Source of the DNA: JAQBQZ01 sp964554765
GTDB taxonomy: Bacteria; Patescibacteriota; Minisyncoccia; Phycocordibacterales; CAIRYW01
DNA: 64,000 nt
Reading direction: 5' to 3'
Assembly (NCBI GenBank): GCA_964554765.1
Contig: CAZKPS010000002.1
Span: forward strand, 57,436 to 121,435
Position numbers and translations under genes: made by a program. Under the pieces are notes generated by a model, which did no database searches, was not told the DNA's origin, and saw nothing but the letters and a program-made list of their open reading frames with translations. The stretch's first letter is position 1. Each line of letters opens with the position of its first letter. Shown here piece after piece: positions 24,625 through 32,297 of the stretch.

Positions 24625-25479
24625 TTATATTTTTATTGCTTCACAGAGATTTTCAAACAAACTCGCTACAGTCATTGGTCCCACACCACCCGGCACTGGT
24701 GAGATTGCATAGACCAAATCCTTCACATCTTCAAACATTACATCGCCCACAAGTTTACGAGTCTCAACTTCTTCCAAAGTCTTACCTACCACACTGTTAG
24801 TCCCCACATCAACTATCACTTGCCCTTCTCTGACCATTTCCTTCGTGATAAGTCCTGCCCTCCCTACTGCCACAACCACAATATCACTTTCTTTTACCAC
24901 ATCTTTGAGGTTTTCGGTTTTACTGTGGGCGATAGTGACCGTCGCATTTTCTTTAAGTAGAAGCATCGCCATCGGTCGCCCCACAAGTAATGATCGCCCA
25001 ATAACGAGAACCTTTTTACCAACCAATTCTATATTATATTCTCGAAGGAGAGACATTACACCTTTTGGTGTTGCAGGCACAATACCGGTATCATCTCCTT
25101 GAAATATTTTTGATTGGTTGAACGAATGTAGTCCATCAACGTCTTTCTTTGGATCTATTGTTTCGATAAGACTTCTCTTGTCCAGATGTTCTGGAATTGG
25201 AAGCTGTAATATTATTCCGTGAATATTATTGTTGGTATTCAGTTCATTGATTTTTGCAACAACATCATTTTGAGAAACATCTATATTGAGAGTTATGTGT
25301 TCTACTTTGGCACCTATTTTATCTGCAAAGGCTTTCTTGTGTTTGATATAGATATTTGACTCTTCGATAGCTCCAATCTGGATAATTGCAAGTACTGGCA
25401 TCACACTACTCCCCTCAATTCGCTTTTTGAGTTTTTCTGCTATTTCCCTACTTAGTTTTTTGCCATCGAGTAGTATCAT
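24625..25479 (-). CDS. folD: methylenetetrahydrofolate dehydrogenase/cyclohydrolase
   Basis: Interconverts 5,10-methylene-, methenyl- and 10-formyl-THF. The 284 aa contain the YIKHKKAFADKIGA active-site lysine region, GIILQLPIPEHLD, the NADP loop VIGRSLLVGRPMAMLL, and PVPGGVGPMTVASLFENL. With glyA it gives a minimal one-carbon cycle. No purine-pathway transformylase is seen in the window. Confidence 0.96.
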   Translation of the reverse strand: MILLDGKKLSREIAEKLKKRIEGSSVMPVLAIIQIGAIEESNIYIKHKKAFADKIGAKVEHITLNIDVSQNDVVAKINELNTNNNIHGIILQLPIPEHLDKRSLIETIDPKKDVDGLHSFNQSKIFQGDDTGIVPATPKGVMSLLREYNIELVGKKVLVIGRSLLVGRPMAMLLLKENATVTIAHSKTENLKDVVKESDIVVVAVGRAGLITKEMVREGQVIVDVGTNSVVGKTLEEVETRKLVGDVMFEDVKDLVYAISPVPGGVGPMTVASLFENLCEAIKI

Positions 25480-25514
25480 AAGGATAACTCTAGCATATTT
25501 TAAGTATAAAAAAA

Positions 25515-25538
25515 GGCGGTTTGCGAAAGCAAACCACC
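25515..25538. terminator. terminator hairpin downstream of the 25554-25868 ORF
   Basis: GGTTTGCGAAAGCAAACC, with A-run and T-run flanks, between folD and the hypothetical gene. Confidence 0.65.
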
Positions 25539-25553
25539 GAATCCGGCCACCAC

Positions 25554-25868
25554 TTAATCGTGAATAATGATTCGCTTGCTAACTGGGCAAAGAACAAAAC
25601 TCAACCCTTTTGAAATCAATTCACCTAGGAGTACAGCAAACTCCTTTCGATTCTTGGGAATATCCATAACATCTAAGGAAAGTTGAAACCAATCAACTTC
25701 CCTAAAAATGTGGCAAGACGGAGGTGTAAATTCCGAATTGCCATCAACTCGCCATAGTCGTATAACAAGGCCCCGATTCTCCTGTGAGATGTCTTGCCAG
25801 TTCCTCCTCAGTGACAAAGCCTCCTTGACTCCTTTTTGGAAACTCAAGACGAACCCCAGATTCGCCAA
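25554..25868 (-). CDS. hypothetical protein, possibly frameshifted
   Basis: A 104-aa frame (MANLGFVLSFQKGVKEALSL ... SKRIIIHD). A second frame, 25744-25965 (MSKFNLRGVNHKLLLVYLAN...), overlaps it by 125 bp with equally protein-like composition. One gene split by a frameshift near 25800-25860 would explain both, giving about 135 residues. I do not recognise either part. Confidence 0.4.
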   Translation of the reverse strand: MANLGFVLSFQKGVKEALSLRRNWQDISQENRGLVIRLWRVDGNSEFTPPSCHIFREVDWFQLSLDVMDIPKNRKEFAVLLGELISKGLSFVLCPVSKRIIIHD

Positions 25869-26070
25869 ATGGAATTACAGACGGAAAAGGCAGGTCATCG
25901 ATTGCATTTGCAAGATAGACGAGCAGTAATTTATGGTTTACACCTCTGAGATTGAATTTCGACATACGATATGGTTGTTAGTGAAAAAAAACAAATATCC
26001 AATATCTTGAGGTTTCCCTCTCGGATAGGTGAGCTCCGTTGTTGAAGCGCACCATCCCAAAAGCGAAATA

Positions 26071-26105
26071 AAAACACCAGCCCCTTTACAGGACTGGTGT
26101 TTTTG
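26071..26105. terminator. palindromic terminator
   Basis: AAAACACCAG...CTGGTGTTTT, 15-nt loop with a further CCT...AGG pair. The stretch 25966-26339 has no convincing gene; apart from this hairpin it holds the two palindromes listed next. Confidence 0.65.
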
Positions 26106-26260
26106 GAGATTACGCAAAATCACTAATCCTGTATAGGATTGTTCCAGAAATAGAACCCAAAGAAATTTCGTGTGACTTTTAACATAAGGTATAGAATACT
26201 CTCAAAATCAGAAAAGTCAAATCGATGGAATATTGAATATTGTATGTGGAATATAGTGAG

Positions 26261-26280
26261 ATGCACGGCGCCGTGCATCT
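26261..26280. repeat. perfect 20-bp palindrome, GCACGGCGCC family
   Basis: GATGCACGGCGCCGTGCATC, without the central loop of the other family members at 11761, 21917 and 59477. Confidence 0.7.
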
Positions 26281-26305
26281 TCCTTGGATACTTGTTACTT
26301 GAAAC

Positions 26306-26325
26306 CCTGCCTGCCGGCAGGCAGG
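26306..26325. repeat. perfect 20-bp palindrome CCTGCCTGCCGGCAGGCAGG
   Basis: A GC-rich palindrome 15 bp before the histidine-kinase stop codon. It probably acts as that gene's terminator. Its translation (PAGRQ) is an artefact I have seen in spurious Patescibacteria ORFs. Confidence 0.6.
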
Positions 26326-26339
26326 TTGATTACTTACCC

Positions 26340-27698
26340 CTATTCTTTTGGCAATGAAATAAAGAATGTTGCCCCTTTTCCTTCCATTGATTCATACCAT
26401 ATCTTTCCTCGATGTTTTTCTACAATAAGTTTTGAGAAATAAAGCCCCAATCCTGTTCCTGATGAATGCGCATCTCGAGCATTATTAGCTCGGAAAAACT
26501 TTTTGAACATATTCTCTCTTTGAGATTCTGGAACACCGATACCAGAATCCTTAATATAAATTGTGTGAGAAGTATTGGCATCAATATATCCTATTCGGAT
26601 TGAACTTTTTTCTCCGGAATATTTTGCCGCATTGAGGATAATATTTGAGAACACTCTTCCTATTTTATTGTTATCACACGGACAGTACACCTTATCAGGA
26701 ACATTACCTTCATACACGACAGCGATTTCTTTTCGATGGAGCGCTTCTCCAACATCTGCAACAACACTCTTTATAATATCCAAAAGATTATAGTCTCCTA
26801 TAGAAAGCGACATCTCAGTATCCTGTTCAAGATGCCCCACATCGAGAAACTCCTCAACAAGCTCTGCGAATTCATCACTCTGCATCATCAAGTCTTTTAC
26901 ATACGAAGACTGATCGGCAGTCAAAATTCCAAAATCTTCATGTACCAACGCTCGAAGTCCTCCTTTCATCTTTGTTACAAATCCTCTAATCTCGTGTGAC
27001 ATAAATGATGTAAATTCTAATTTTACATTGTTGAGCTCATTTAATTTTTCACGAACTCTCATCTTATGAAAAACAAACAAAAGCATCGCAAGAACAACAG
27101 CTACCACAAAAGGAAACAGGGAGACCAGTATAATATCCTTTATGAGTTTCGTTGCATCAATATCAATCCCAACCATTGCTACTGGTAGTCCAGTCTTCAC
27201 AGAGATAATAGGAGCAGATGCACTCACCCACCTTCCCCAAGCATCAGTATATGGATCCTCAGCAAAAGAAACGCCTCGCAGGAAATTATCTATCTCATTT
27301 TTGGTAGTCTGTTCATACAACTCACCTGGTGGAGAATATGTATCACGTGACTCAGGACTCTCCGAATCGACATAAAAGAAAAGCTTTTCTACATCTTGCC
27401 GATATCCCAGTATATACAAGAATCGTGAATCTTCATTAACAGATCTCAGATCAACCAATTTCTTCTTCAAGTAGATATAGTTTGGATTTAGCAGATCGGA
27501 TTCATTACCCTGAAGACTTGTGAGCATATCAGAATCAAGTGTTCGTGCAATATTATCAACACGATTGATAAGTGCATTTTTTTCATTTTCATACACTATG
27601 TGTCCAAAATACCAAGAGATTACAGCACCTAAAATGAGAATAACGACAGTTTGAAAGATGACGAAGGATTTTGAATAAAATGAAAATCTATTATTCAT
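26340..27698 (-). CDS. membrane sensor histidine kinase
   Basis: 452 aa. One helix near residue 15 (IFQTVVILILGAVISWYFG), an extracytoplasmic sensor region of about 150 residues (YKKNEIDNFLRGVS is preceded by SESPESRDTYSPPGELYEQT, Cache-like), and a second helix (LFPFVVAVVLAMLLFVFHKM). The phosphoacceptor His is in FTSFMSHEIRGFV. The ATPase has the N box (NIILNAAKY), G1 (KDSGIGVPESQ) and G2 (GTGLGLYFSK). No response regulator is adjacent. The ATG lies in the presumed target duplication of a MITE-like element that forms its whole 5' leader. Confidence 0.92.
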   Translation of the reverse strand: MNNRFSFYSKSFVIFQTVVILILGAVISWYFGHIVYENEKNALINRVDNIARTLDSDMLTSLQGNESDLLNPNYIYLKKKLVDLRSVNEDSRFLYILGYRQDVEKLFFYVDSESPESRDTYSPPGELYEQTTKNEIDNFLRGVSFAEDPYTDAWGRWVSASAPIISVKTGLPVAMVGIDIDATKLIKDIILVSLFPFVVAVVLAMLLFVFHKMRVREKLNELNNVKLEFTSFMSHEIRGFVTKMKGGLRALVHEDFGILTADQSSYVKDLMMQSDEFAELVEEFLDVGHLEQDTEMSLSIGDYNLLDIIKSVVADVGEALHRKEIAVVYEGNVPDKVYCPCDNNKIGRVFSNIILNAAKYSGEKSSIRIGYIDANTSHTIYIKDSGIGVPESQRENMFKKFFRANNARDAHSSGTGLGLYFSKLIVEKHRGKIWYESMEGKGATFFISLPKE

Positions 27699-27819
27699 CC
27701 CGTTTAGAAGCAGGTCGCGATTGCCTCGCTTGTGCTTAAATTTATTTTATAAATACTTCGATCTGCTTTAATCATTGTTTTATTTTTCAAAGTTAATCGT
27801 GACCGCGGCTTCTAACGGG
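27699..27819. mobile_element. MITE-like element (121 bp) with 6-bp target duplication
   Basis: Terminal inverted repeats of about 30 bp (CCCGTTTAGAAGC... against ...GCTTCTAACGGG, with a conserved GGTCGCGATT/AATCGTGACC part) enclose about 60 bp of AT-rich sequence. ATTCAT flanks both ends (27693-27698 and 27820-27825). No ORF inside. The left ATTCAT contains the start codon of the kinase. Confidence 0.65.
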
Positions 27820-27828
27820 ATTCATATC

Positions 27829-28467
27829 TTACTGATTACAAAGAAGGTCGGGCCCTGAAAGATACCACTCTGCATCACCGCCAACTATCTTCATGCATAT
27901 TCTAACTTTACCAATACAAGTCATCGTGCATGAATATCCACCGTAATTCTTGCGACCTTCCCATGAAAAGCATCCGTTTGGATCTACAGCTACAGCACCA
28001 TGATTTCTTCCTTCACCTGAATCATAAAAAGACAGTCGAGTATCTCCAGGTGAACAAGCAATGTATCCGCCGCCGTATACTTCATATGTATAACCACACT
28101 CACCATCACTTCTCATTACTGTACCGTCGGGACAAGCGCCACCTGGGAGATATTTAGGGGGTGTCACCCATCGTGTGTTTCCTATACCATCAGACACCAA
28201 AATCCTCCCCTCACCCTGTGTCCCATTTTTTATTTGTACTTTTCCCGTAAAAGTCGCTCCACCAAATGAAGCAAACCCTTGAACACCAAGACTACCCAAT
28301 TTCCTTTGGGCTGATGAACCCTTATTTATCGGTGGTAGAGTATCTCCATCTGGACCACCGCTTGTCGGTGCAACCCAAGAAGATGTAACATCACTTAGTG
28401 TGACAATAAGTGCAAATGCAGTTGATAATAGTATTAGAATTTTGGTTTTTTTGTTCATCTTTTTCAA
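27829..28467 (-). CDS. secreted surface protein, paralogue family (212 aa)
   Basis: Signal peptide at residues 5-25 (KTKILILLSTAFALIVTLSD), then the family core: SWVAPTSGGPDGDTLPPINK, GSLGVQGFASFGGATFTGKV, and IKNGTQGEGRILVSDGIGN. A cysteine-rich C-terminal domain follows (CPDGTVMRSDGECGY, ACSPGDTRLSFYDSG, VDPNGCFSWEGRKNYGGYSC). The same two-part design occurs in the next gene. Function unknown; a filament or tail-fibre-like surface role is a guess. Confidence 0.7.
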   Translation of the reverse strand: MKKMNKKTKILILLSTAFALIVTLSDVTSSWVAPTSGGPDGDTLPPINKGSSAQRKLGSLGVQGFASFGGATFTGKVQIKNGTQGEGRILVSDGIGNTRWVTPPKYLPGGACPDGTVMRSDGECGYTYEVYGGGYIACSPGDTRLSFYDSGEGRNHGAVAVDPNGCFSWEGRKNYGGYSCTMTCIGKVRICMKIVGGDAEWYLSGPDLLCNQ

Positions 28468-28481
28468 AATAAGGCTCCTAT

Positions 28482-29072
28482 TTAATTATAGGTTGTCTTT
28501 GCACGACATTGCACAGCACATCCTGCACCACCGAAATTACTTGCACCCTCCCATCCAATACACCCATTTGGTTCAACAAGTGTAATTCCATGATTACCTC
28601 CTTTATGTCCACTTGTACCAGTATCTACAGCAGCAATACGTGTGTCTCCTGGTTTACAATATGATGCAACACCAGTATTCACCCAGTACCCACAATATGG
28701 CAAACCACGATCAGTCATCTTGGTCGAACCTGGAGGACAATCCCCTAGACTCAGCTTGTGCACCGCCACTGGTTTAGCAGGGAGACGAGTCCATGTCGCG
28801 TTTCCAGCACTATCAGAAGTGAGTGCATAAAATTCTCTTTGTGTACCATCTGCGATTTTAAATCCACCAGTAAAAACACTGTTACCAAATACAGCAAACA
28901 TACCACTAACGCCAAGTGTTCCGTTCTTGATCTGGTCCATTACGAGAGCAGTCACAGGCGCGTCAATACCTCCTGCTGGCGCAGGACGTGTTGGAGATTT
29001 CCATGCATAAATATTCAATGCTCCGAAGCAAAGCATTATCAAAACAAACAAAGATAAAATATATGTCTTCAT
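28482..29072 (-). CDS. secreted surface protein, paralogue of the 27829 gene
   Basis: 196 aa with a signal peptide (YILSLFVLIMLCFGALNIYA). It repeats the same core (IADGTQREFYALTSDSAGNA) and the same C-terminal cysteine domain (CPPGSTKMTDRGLPYCGYW, YCKPGDTRIAAVDTG, VEPNGCIGWEGASNFGGAGC). Cysteine spacing is conserved with the 27829 gene, so both probably fold with disulfides outside the cell. It is 15 bp upstream of that gene on the same strand. Confidence 0.7.
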   Translation of the reverse strand: MKTYILSLFVLIMLCFGALNIYAWKSPTRPAPAGGIDAPVTALVMDQIKNGTLGVSGMFAVFGNSVFTGGFKIADGTQREFYALTSDSAGNATWTRLPAKPVAVHKLSLGDCPPGSTKMTDRGLPYCGYWVNTGVASYCKPGDTRIAAVDTGTSGHKGGNHGITLVEPNGCIGWEGASNFGGAGCAVQCRAKTTYN

Positions 29073-29075
29073 AGA

Positions 29076-29411
29076 TTATTCAAGTCCCATCAAAATTTTA
29101 TTTTTTTCTTCATCTGTCATTGTGTTTTTAGGCTTTGGAATAGAATTGAGCTGTCTTGCAGCATCAGTCGGATTATACACCTTATCTGTTGATAAGTTTA
29201 AATCGTTTGCAATATTCATCTTTTGGGCCTGAGTCAAAGGTGCAGGTGTTTCAGGAACAATCACTGGGATAGGAGGAGGAACATCAGAATATATAGAGTA
29301 CTCTTCATTAATGACCAATAAACTCCATATAATAATAAAACTCAAAACAACATAAATAAGAGTCTTAATAAAGATTTTTATGAAAGGTTTTGGTTCTGTG
29401 TGTATATCCAT
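29076..29411 (-). CDS. membrane-anchored small protein in the surface-protein operon
   Basis: 111 aa. One transmembrane helix (LIYVVLSFIIIWSLLVI) follows a short cytoplasmic N-terminus; a proline-rich spacer (VPPPIPVIVPETPAPLTQAQ) precedes a helical end (NIANDLNLSTDKVYNPTDAA). Not recognised. It sits 3 bp upstream of one surface paralogue and 9 bp downstream of another, so co-expression is likely. Confidence 0.6.
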   Translation of the reverse strand: MDIHTEPKPFIKIFIKTLIYVVLSFIIIWSLLVINEEYSIYSDVPPPIPVIVPETPAPLTQAQKMNIANDLNLSTDKVYNPTDAARQLNSIPKPKNTMTDEEKNKILMGLE

Positions 29412-29420
29412 AGATTAAAA

Positions 29421-29732
29421 TTATGGTAATGGTTTCCATGATGCATTTCCATCTTTGTCAGAGGTAAGATATTTGCCTGCCCCTTGTGTTCCATCTGCAA
29501 TTCTCACTCGTCCAGTAAATGCAGTATTACCTGTTACTAGAAAATTACCGTCGATTCCAAGTGGTCCTGCTTTTATTTGAGTATTGGACCCAACATTGAT
29601 TGGCGTAGGAGCATCAGCAGTAGGTGGTGTTCCTGTGGGAGCAGTCCAAGAATAAATAATGTTTGCACCCAAAACAAAAGTTGCAATTGCAAGAATCGTT
29701 GAGACTATTTTTTTTAGATTATTTAAAAACAT
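29421..29732 (-). CDS. short secreted paralogue of the surface family (core only)
   Basis: I start at 29732 (MFLNNLKKIVSTILAIATFV), since the codons up to 29792 are AT-rich. The 103 aa comprise a signal peptide, WTAPTGTPPTADAPTPINVG, GPLGIDGNFLVTGNTAFTGR and VRIADGTQGAGKYLTSDKDG, the same core as in the two longer paralogues. The cysteine-rich C-terminal domain is absent. First gene of the probable four-gene operon. Confidence 0.65.
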   Translation of the reverse strand: MFLNNLKKIVSTILAIATFVLGANIIYSWTAPTGTPPTADAPTPINVGSNTQIKAGPLGIDGNFLVTGNTAFTGRVRIADGTQGAGKYLTSDKDGNASWKPLP

Positions 29733-29860
29733 ATAAGATACAGCTCGACTTTTCAATAATATTATATCAAAATAAAAAAATAATTTATACAACCACTGTT
29801 TATAACCGCAAAGCTAATATTATTTGTATTTGTACGTGAAAGGAATATAATTGCTATGTA

Positions 29861-30316
29861 ATGACACCTAATTCCGAAAATTATATAGATACTACAGGAC
29901 ATCCTGACACATACGGTGATCTTTGGACCATTGCAGAAAATTGGACCAATCAAGGTCAACTAGATCCATTGGAGATTAAAAATAAGACGTCGCTTTTTCT
30001 TGACCCTGTACAGATTCAGGGGTCCATCCGTGGGAATGATCTATACGAACACTTGAAGCAAAAAAATATTTGTGTACTGAACGCGATAACATGGCAATAT
30101 TTAAGATCACATCCAGGACTAATCCCTGAGGAATGGAAGACTGGAAGTAAGGGTAACGCTCAATACATCTTTTTCTGGGGAACAATCGATCGAAGTCCTG
30201 ATGGTGATCTTTATGTAAGATATATTTCTTGGACGGGCGGAAACTGGGTATTTAGCAACTATCTTTTGGGAGGCAATTGGCACGAGGACTTCCCTGCCAT
30301 AGTTATGATTAAATAA
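29861..30316 (+). CDS. hypothetical cytoplasmic protein (151 aa)
   Basis: Not recognised. The sequence is rich in Trp and polar residues (TYGDLWTIAENWTNQGQLDP, YLRSHPGLIPEEWKTGSKGN, WTGGNWVFSNYLLGGNWHED) with no membrane segment. A TATAAT box lies 9 nt before the ATG, so the transcript has almost no leader. Its 3' end overlaps the convergent gene at 30259. Confidence 0.55.
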   Translation: MTPNSENYIDTTGHPDTYGDLWTIAENWTNQGQLDPLEIKNKTSLFLDPVQIQGSIRGNDLYEHLKQKNICVLNAITWQYLRSHPGLIPEEWKTGSKGNAQYIFFWGTIDRSPDGDLYVRYISWTGGNWVFSNYLLGGNWHEDFPAIVMIK

Positions 30317-30798
30317 AAACCGCCAAAAGGCGGTATGTTTGCGAGCATTTGCTCACTATCTGAATAGAGCCTCTTTCTTCGAGGCAATTCCTTCTTTTCA
30401 GGAACTTTTATTGTTCGATAAGTTTCAAACTTAAAAGTCTTAATTCCCCACTGATTGGTACCAATAAATTCCAGATGAATGACTTTTTCGCCAGGGGTTT
30501 TTGAAGGTAGCTCGGTCACACGAATCGTCACTTTCTTACTCAACTCAAATGATTCTTTGAACTCATCAGCTTGAATGATTTCGAGTGGCAGACCCCTCTC
30601 GTGGTCTCTAACATCTAACTGGACAGTACCCTTTTCCTTACCTTCCTTTATTTGAACCACATCATATACCCCTTTGAGAAATTGATAGTATTCCAAGGTA
30701 TCAACTGGGGGGACCTTGACGTCGAGGCAACTATCACATTGATCAGCATAAGAGATTTGCAGGAAAGAAAATATTGCGAGAAATATATTTGTTTTCAT
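30259..30798 (-). CDS. secreted hypothetical protein
   Basis: Start at 30798 (MKTNIFLAIFSFLQISYADQ), a signal peptide followed by C-x2-C (QCDSCLDVKVPPVD). The upstream frame to 30846 is unlikely. The mature part is beta-rich (GTVQLDVRDHERGLPLEIIQ, KKVTIRVTELPSKTPGEKVI). The last 25 residues read through a terminator hairpin, so the true stop may have been lost by a small frameshift. Not recognised. Confidence 0.5.
   Translation of the reverse strand: MKTNIFLAIFSFLQISYADQCDSCLDVKVPPVDTLEYYQFLKGVYDVVQIKEGKEKGTVQLDVRDHERGLPLEIIQADEFKESFELSKKVTIRVTELPSKTPGEKVIHLEFIGTNQWGIKTFKFETYRTIKVPEKKELPRRKRLYSDSEQMLANIPPFGGFYLIITMAGKSSCQLPPKR
30319..30334. terminator. terminator hairpin
   Basis: ACCGCCAAAAGGCGGT directly after the 29861-30316 gene. 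It also lies within the last codons of the convergent ORF. Confidence 0.6.
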
Positions 30799-30842
30799 AG
30801 TAGGTGCTCCTAAGTAAAATTGTATACCTGACACACCAATAG

Positions 30843-31325
30843 TCAAATAAATCTTAAGAATGTATACCCTACACCTTTTGACAATATCTCTCTATCAGAT
30901 AGTTCAGGCCTACTGAGACGATATCTCATTAGTATTATTTGCTTCAGTGATTCAGTATCTTTTATATTATTCATTGAGTATTCAAATATTTTTGGGTCTA
31001 ATGATTCGTACATAATATTATTCCCCACCTCAACACATTCAGCAAAATAAATATCTTCGTATGAAAGAAGTGGCAGCACCGCTTCCCCGTTCTTTTCATA
31101 GCCATTTCTTATTATTTTTGGGAGTGCATATTTTTCACCCACTCTATGCGATGTTGATTCGAGATTGAAATGTGTAAAATATTTTTTTGTCCCATCTATA
31201 TTATTGTATTCTGACTGGTGAATTCGAATATGTGAAAACACCCCTAAACTTTCAAAGAGATTTCTCATCTCAACCAATTCTTCTTTGTTATCTCTTAAGA
31301 CAAGTATTTGTGATTGTGGTTTCAT
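30843..31325 (-). CDS. hypothetical protein (160 aa)
   Basis: Not recognised. Start at 31325 (MKPQSQILVLRDNKEELVEM), an alpha/beta beginning; the centre has SYEDIYFAECVEVGNNIMYE, and the end is basic and helical (LIQI... RYRLSRPELSDREILSKGVG). No signal peptide or membrane helix. It overlaps the longest version of the next gene by 4 bp. Confidence 0.5.
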   Translation of the reverse strand: MKPQSQILVLRDNKEELVEMRNLFESLGVFSHIRIHQSEYNNIDGTKKYFTHFNLESTSHRVGEKYALPKIIRNGYEKNGEAVLPLLSYEDIYFAECVEVGNNIMYESLDPKIFEYSMNNIKDTESLKQIILMRYRLSRPELSDREILSKGVGYTFLRFI

Positions 31326-31403
31326 GGTATGCAAAGGAAGTGAATTAAATAGACCTATATTTTAACACCATAAGTTTGATTCTCTCTAGCCTCTACCTAC
31401 AGT

Positions 31404-31447
31404 GATAAAAAACAAAACACCCTGCAGAGGGTGTTTTGTTTTTTATC
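31404..31447. terminator. long palindromic terminator
   Basis: GATAAAAAACAAAACACCCT and its complement with a 4-nt centre. The A/T arms and short GC core copy the style of the tRNA-associated palindromes elsewhere in the window, but no tRNA is adjacent. Confidence 0.75.
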
Positions 31448-31555
31448 ATGGGCGACTTCAGGTTCACTAATTTTCTATTTATGGATAAGAGGATTATGGA
31501 TGAATTGGAGGAGAAGTTAGACTTTATCCGTAATTTCCAAATAAAGGATTATTAG
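31448..31555 (+). CDS. possible 35-residue ORF
   Basis: ATG directly after the palindrome at 31404-31447, TAG at 31553. The product (MGDFRFTNFLFMDKRIMDEL and 15 more) is acidic and helical. No ribosome-binding site or promoter is visible. Included as the only coding possibility in the stretch 31326-31583. Confidence 0.15.
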   Translation: MGDFRFTNFLFMDKRIMDELEEKLDFIRNFQIKDY

Positions 31556-31583
31556 GAAAGGGTAAAGGATAGATTGGCCAATA

Positions 31584-32297
31584 TCAACCTATTTTACCAA
31601 TCTCTTCCTTACGAAATATAACCTTAGGCACTTCATCAGGTATCCCTGACAAATTCACCCTTATATCTTCGCAATTTTCCATCCCTCCACCTAATTCATT
31701 CAAGGTTTTGCCCGTGATTTGGTTAAGAAAAGCTGCTTGTGGAACCTCATGTGTAATGGCAAGATAGTAAATTTTTCTTCCTTCTGGCAGTCCTTCTGAT
31801 ACCCTGTTTGAAATCCGCACGATTTTATTTAATCTCTCTGCAATATTTTCTGGCTCCTTTCCTTCTAAGACATTCGGATTTTGTAGCCAGTATTCAACAG
31901 GATCCTCAATTCCTTCTTTTGCGAGTGGACCGATCACACCCCCAGCTTGAATTGATTGTCTAGTACGCGAGATCAAAATATCAACATTTTCTATATGTTC
32001 TTGTGCAATTCGTTCTCTTATTGTACCTTCCATAATACTTTGTGTTTCTTGCGCCCTTCTAACTGGACTGGTAAGAAATTTGATCAAACCTCCGCCATTT
32101 TGCACAATCTCACTTAGTATCTCTATAGCTTTTTCTTTTGCGTGCTCCCTACCTATCTGTGTCAAAGCCGCATCAATACTTTGATCTTCCGCTTCTGCAT
32201 GACGAATAAAGCGAAGCTCAACTTCACGACCCTTATCTTTTTCCATTCCTTCAATATCTGAAGAATGATCTGGACCCTTTGGTAATTCCTCAATCAT
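31584..32297 (-). CDS. histidine phosphatase superfamily protein
   Basis: 237 aa. The catalytic RHAEAED motif is near residue 30 (VELRFIRHAEAEDQSIDAAL). SPVRRAQET matches the second conserved arginine region, and ITHEVPQ near residue 180 carries the second histidine. Substrate unknown. It overlaps the preceding swivel-domain gene by 4 bp (ATGA-type), so translation is coupled; both proteins handle phosphohistidine chemistry. Confidence 0.8.
   Translation of the reverse strand: MIEELPKGPDHSSDIEGMEKDKGREVELRFIRHAEAEDQSIDAALTQIGREHAKEKAIEILSEIVQNGGGLIKFLTSPVRRAQETQSIMEGTIRERIAQEHIENVDILISRTRQSIQAGGVIGPLAKEGIEDPVEYWLQNPNVLEGKEPENIAERLNKIVRISNRVSEGLPEGRKIYYLAITHEVPQAAFLNQITGKTLNELGGGMENCEDIRVNLSGIPDEVPKVIFRKEEIGKIG

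Noticed and set aside
25938..26123. 61-codon ORF
   Set aside because: It covers a terminator hairpin and has no coding character.
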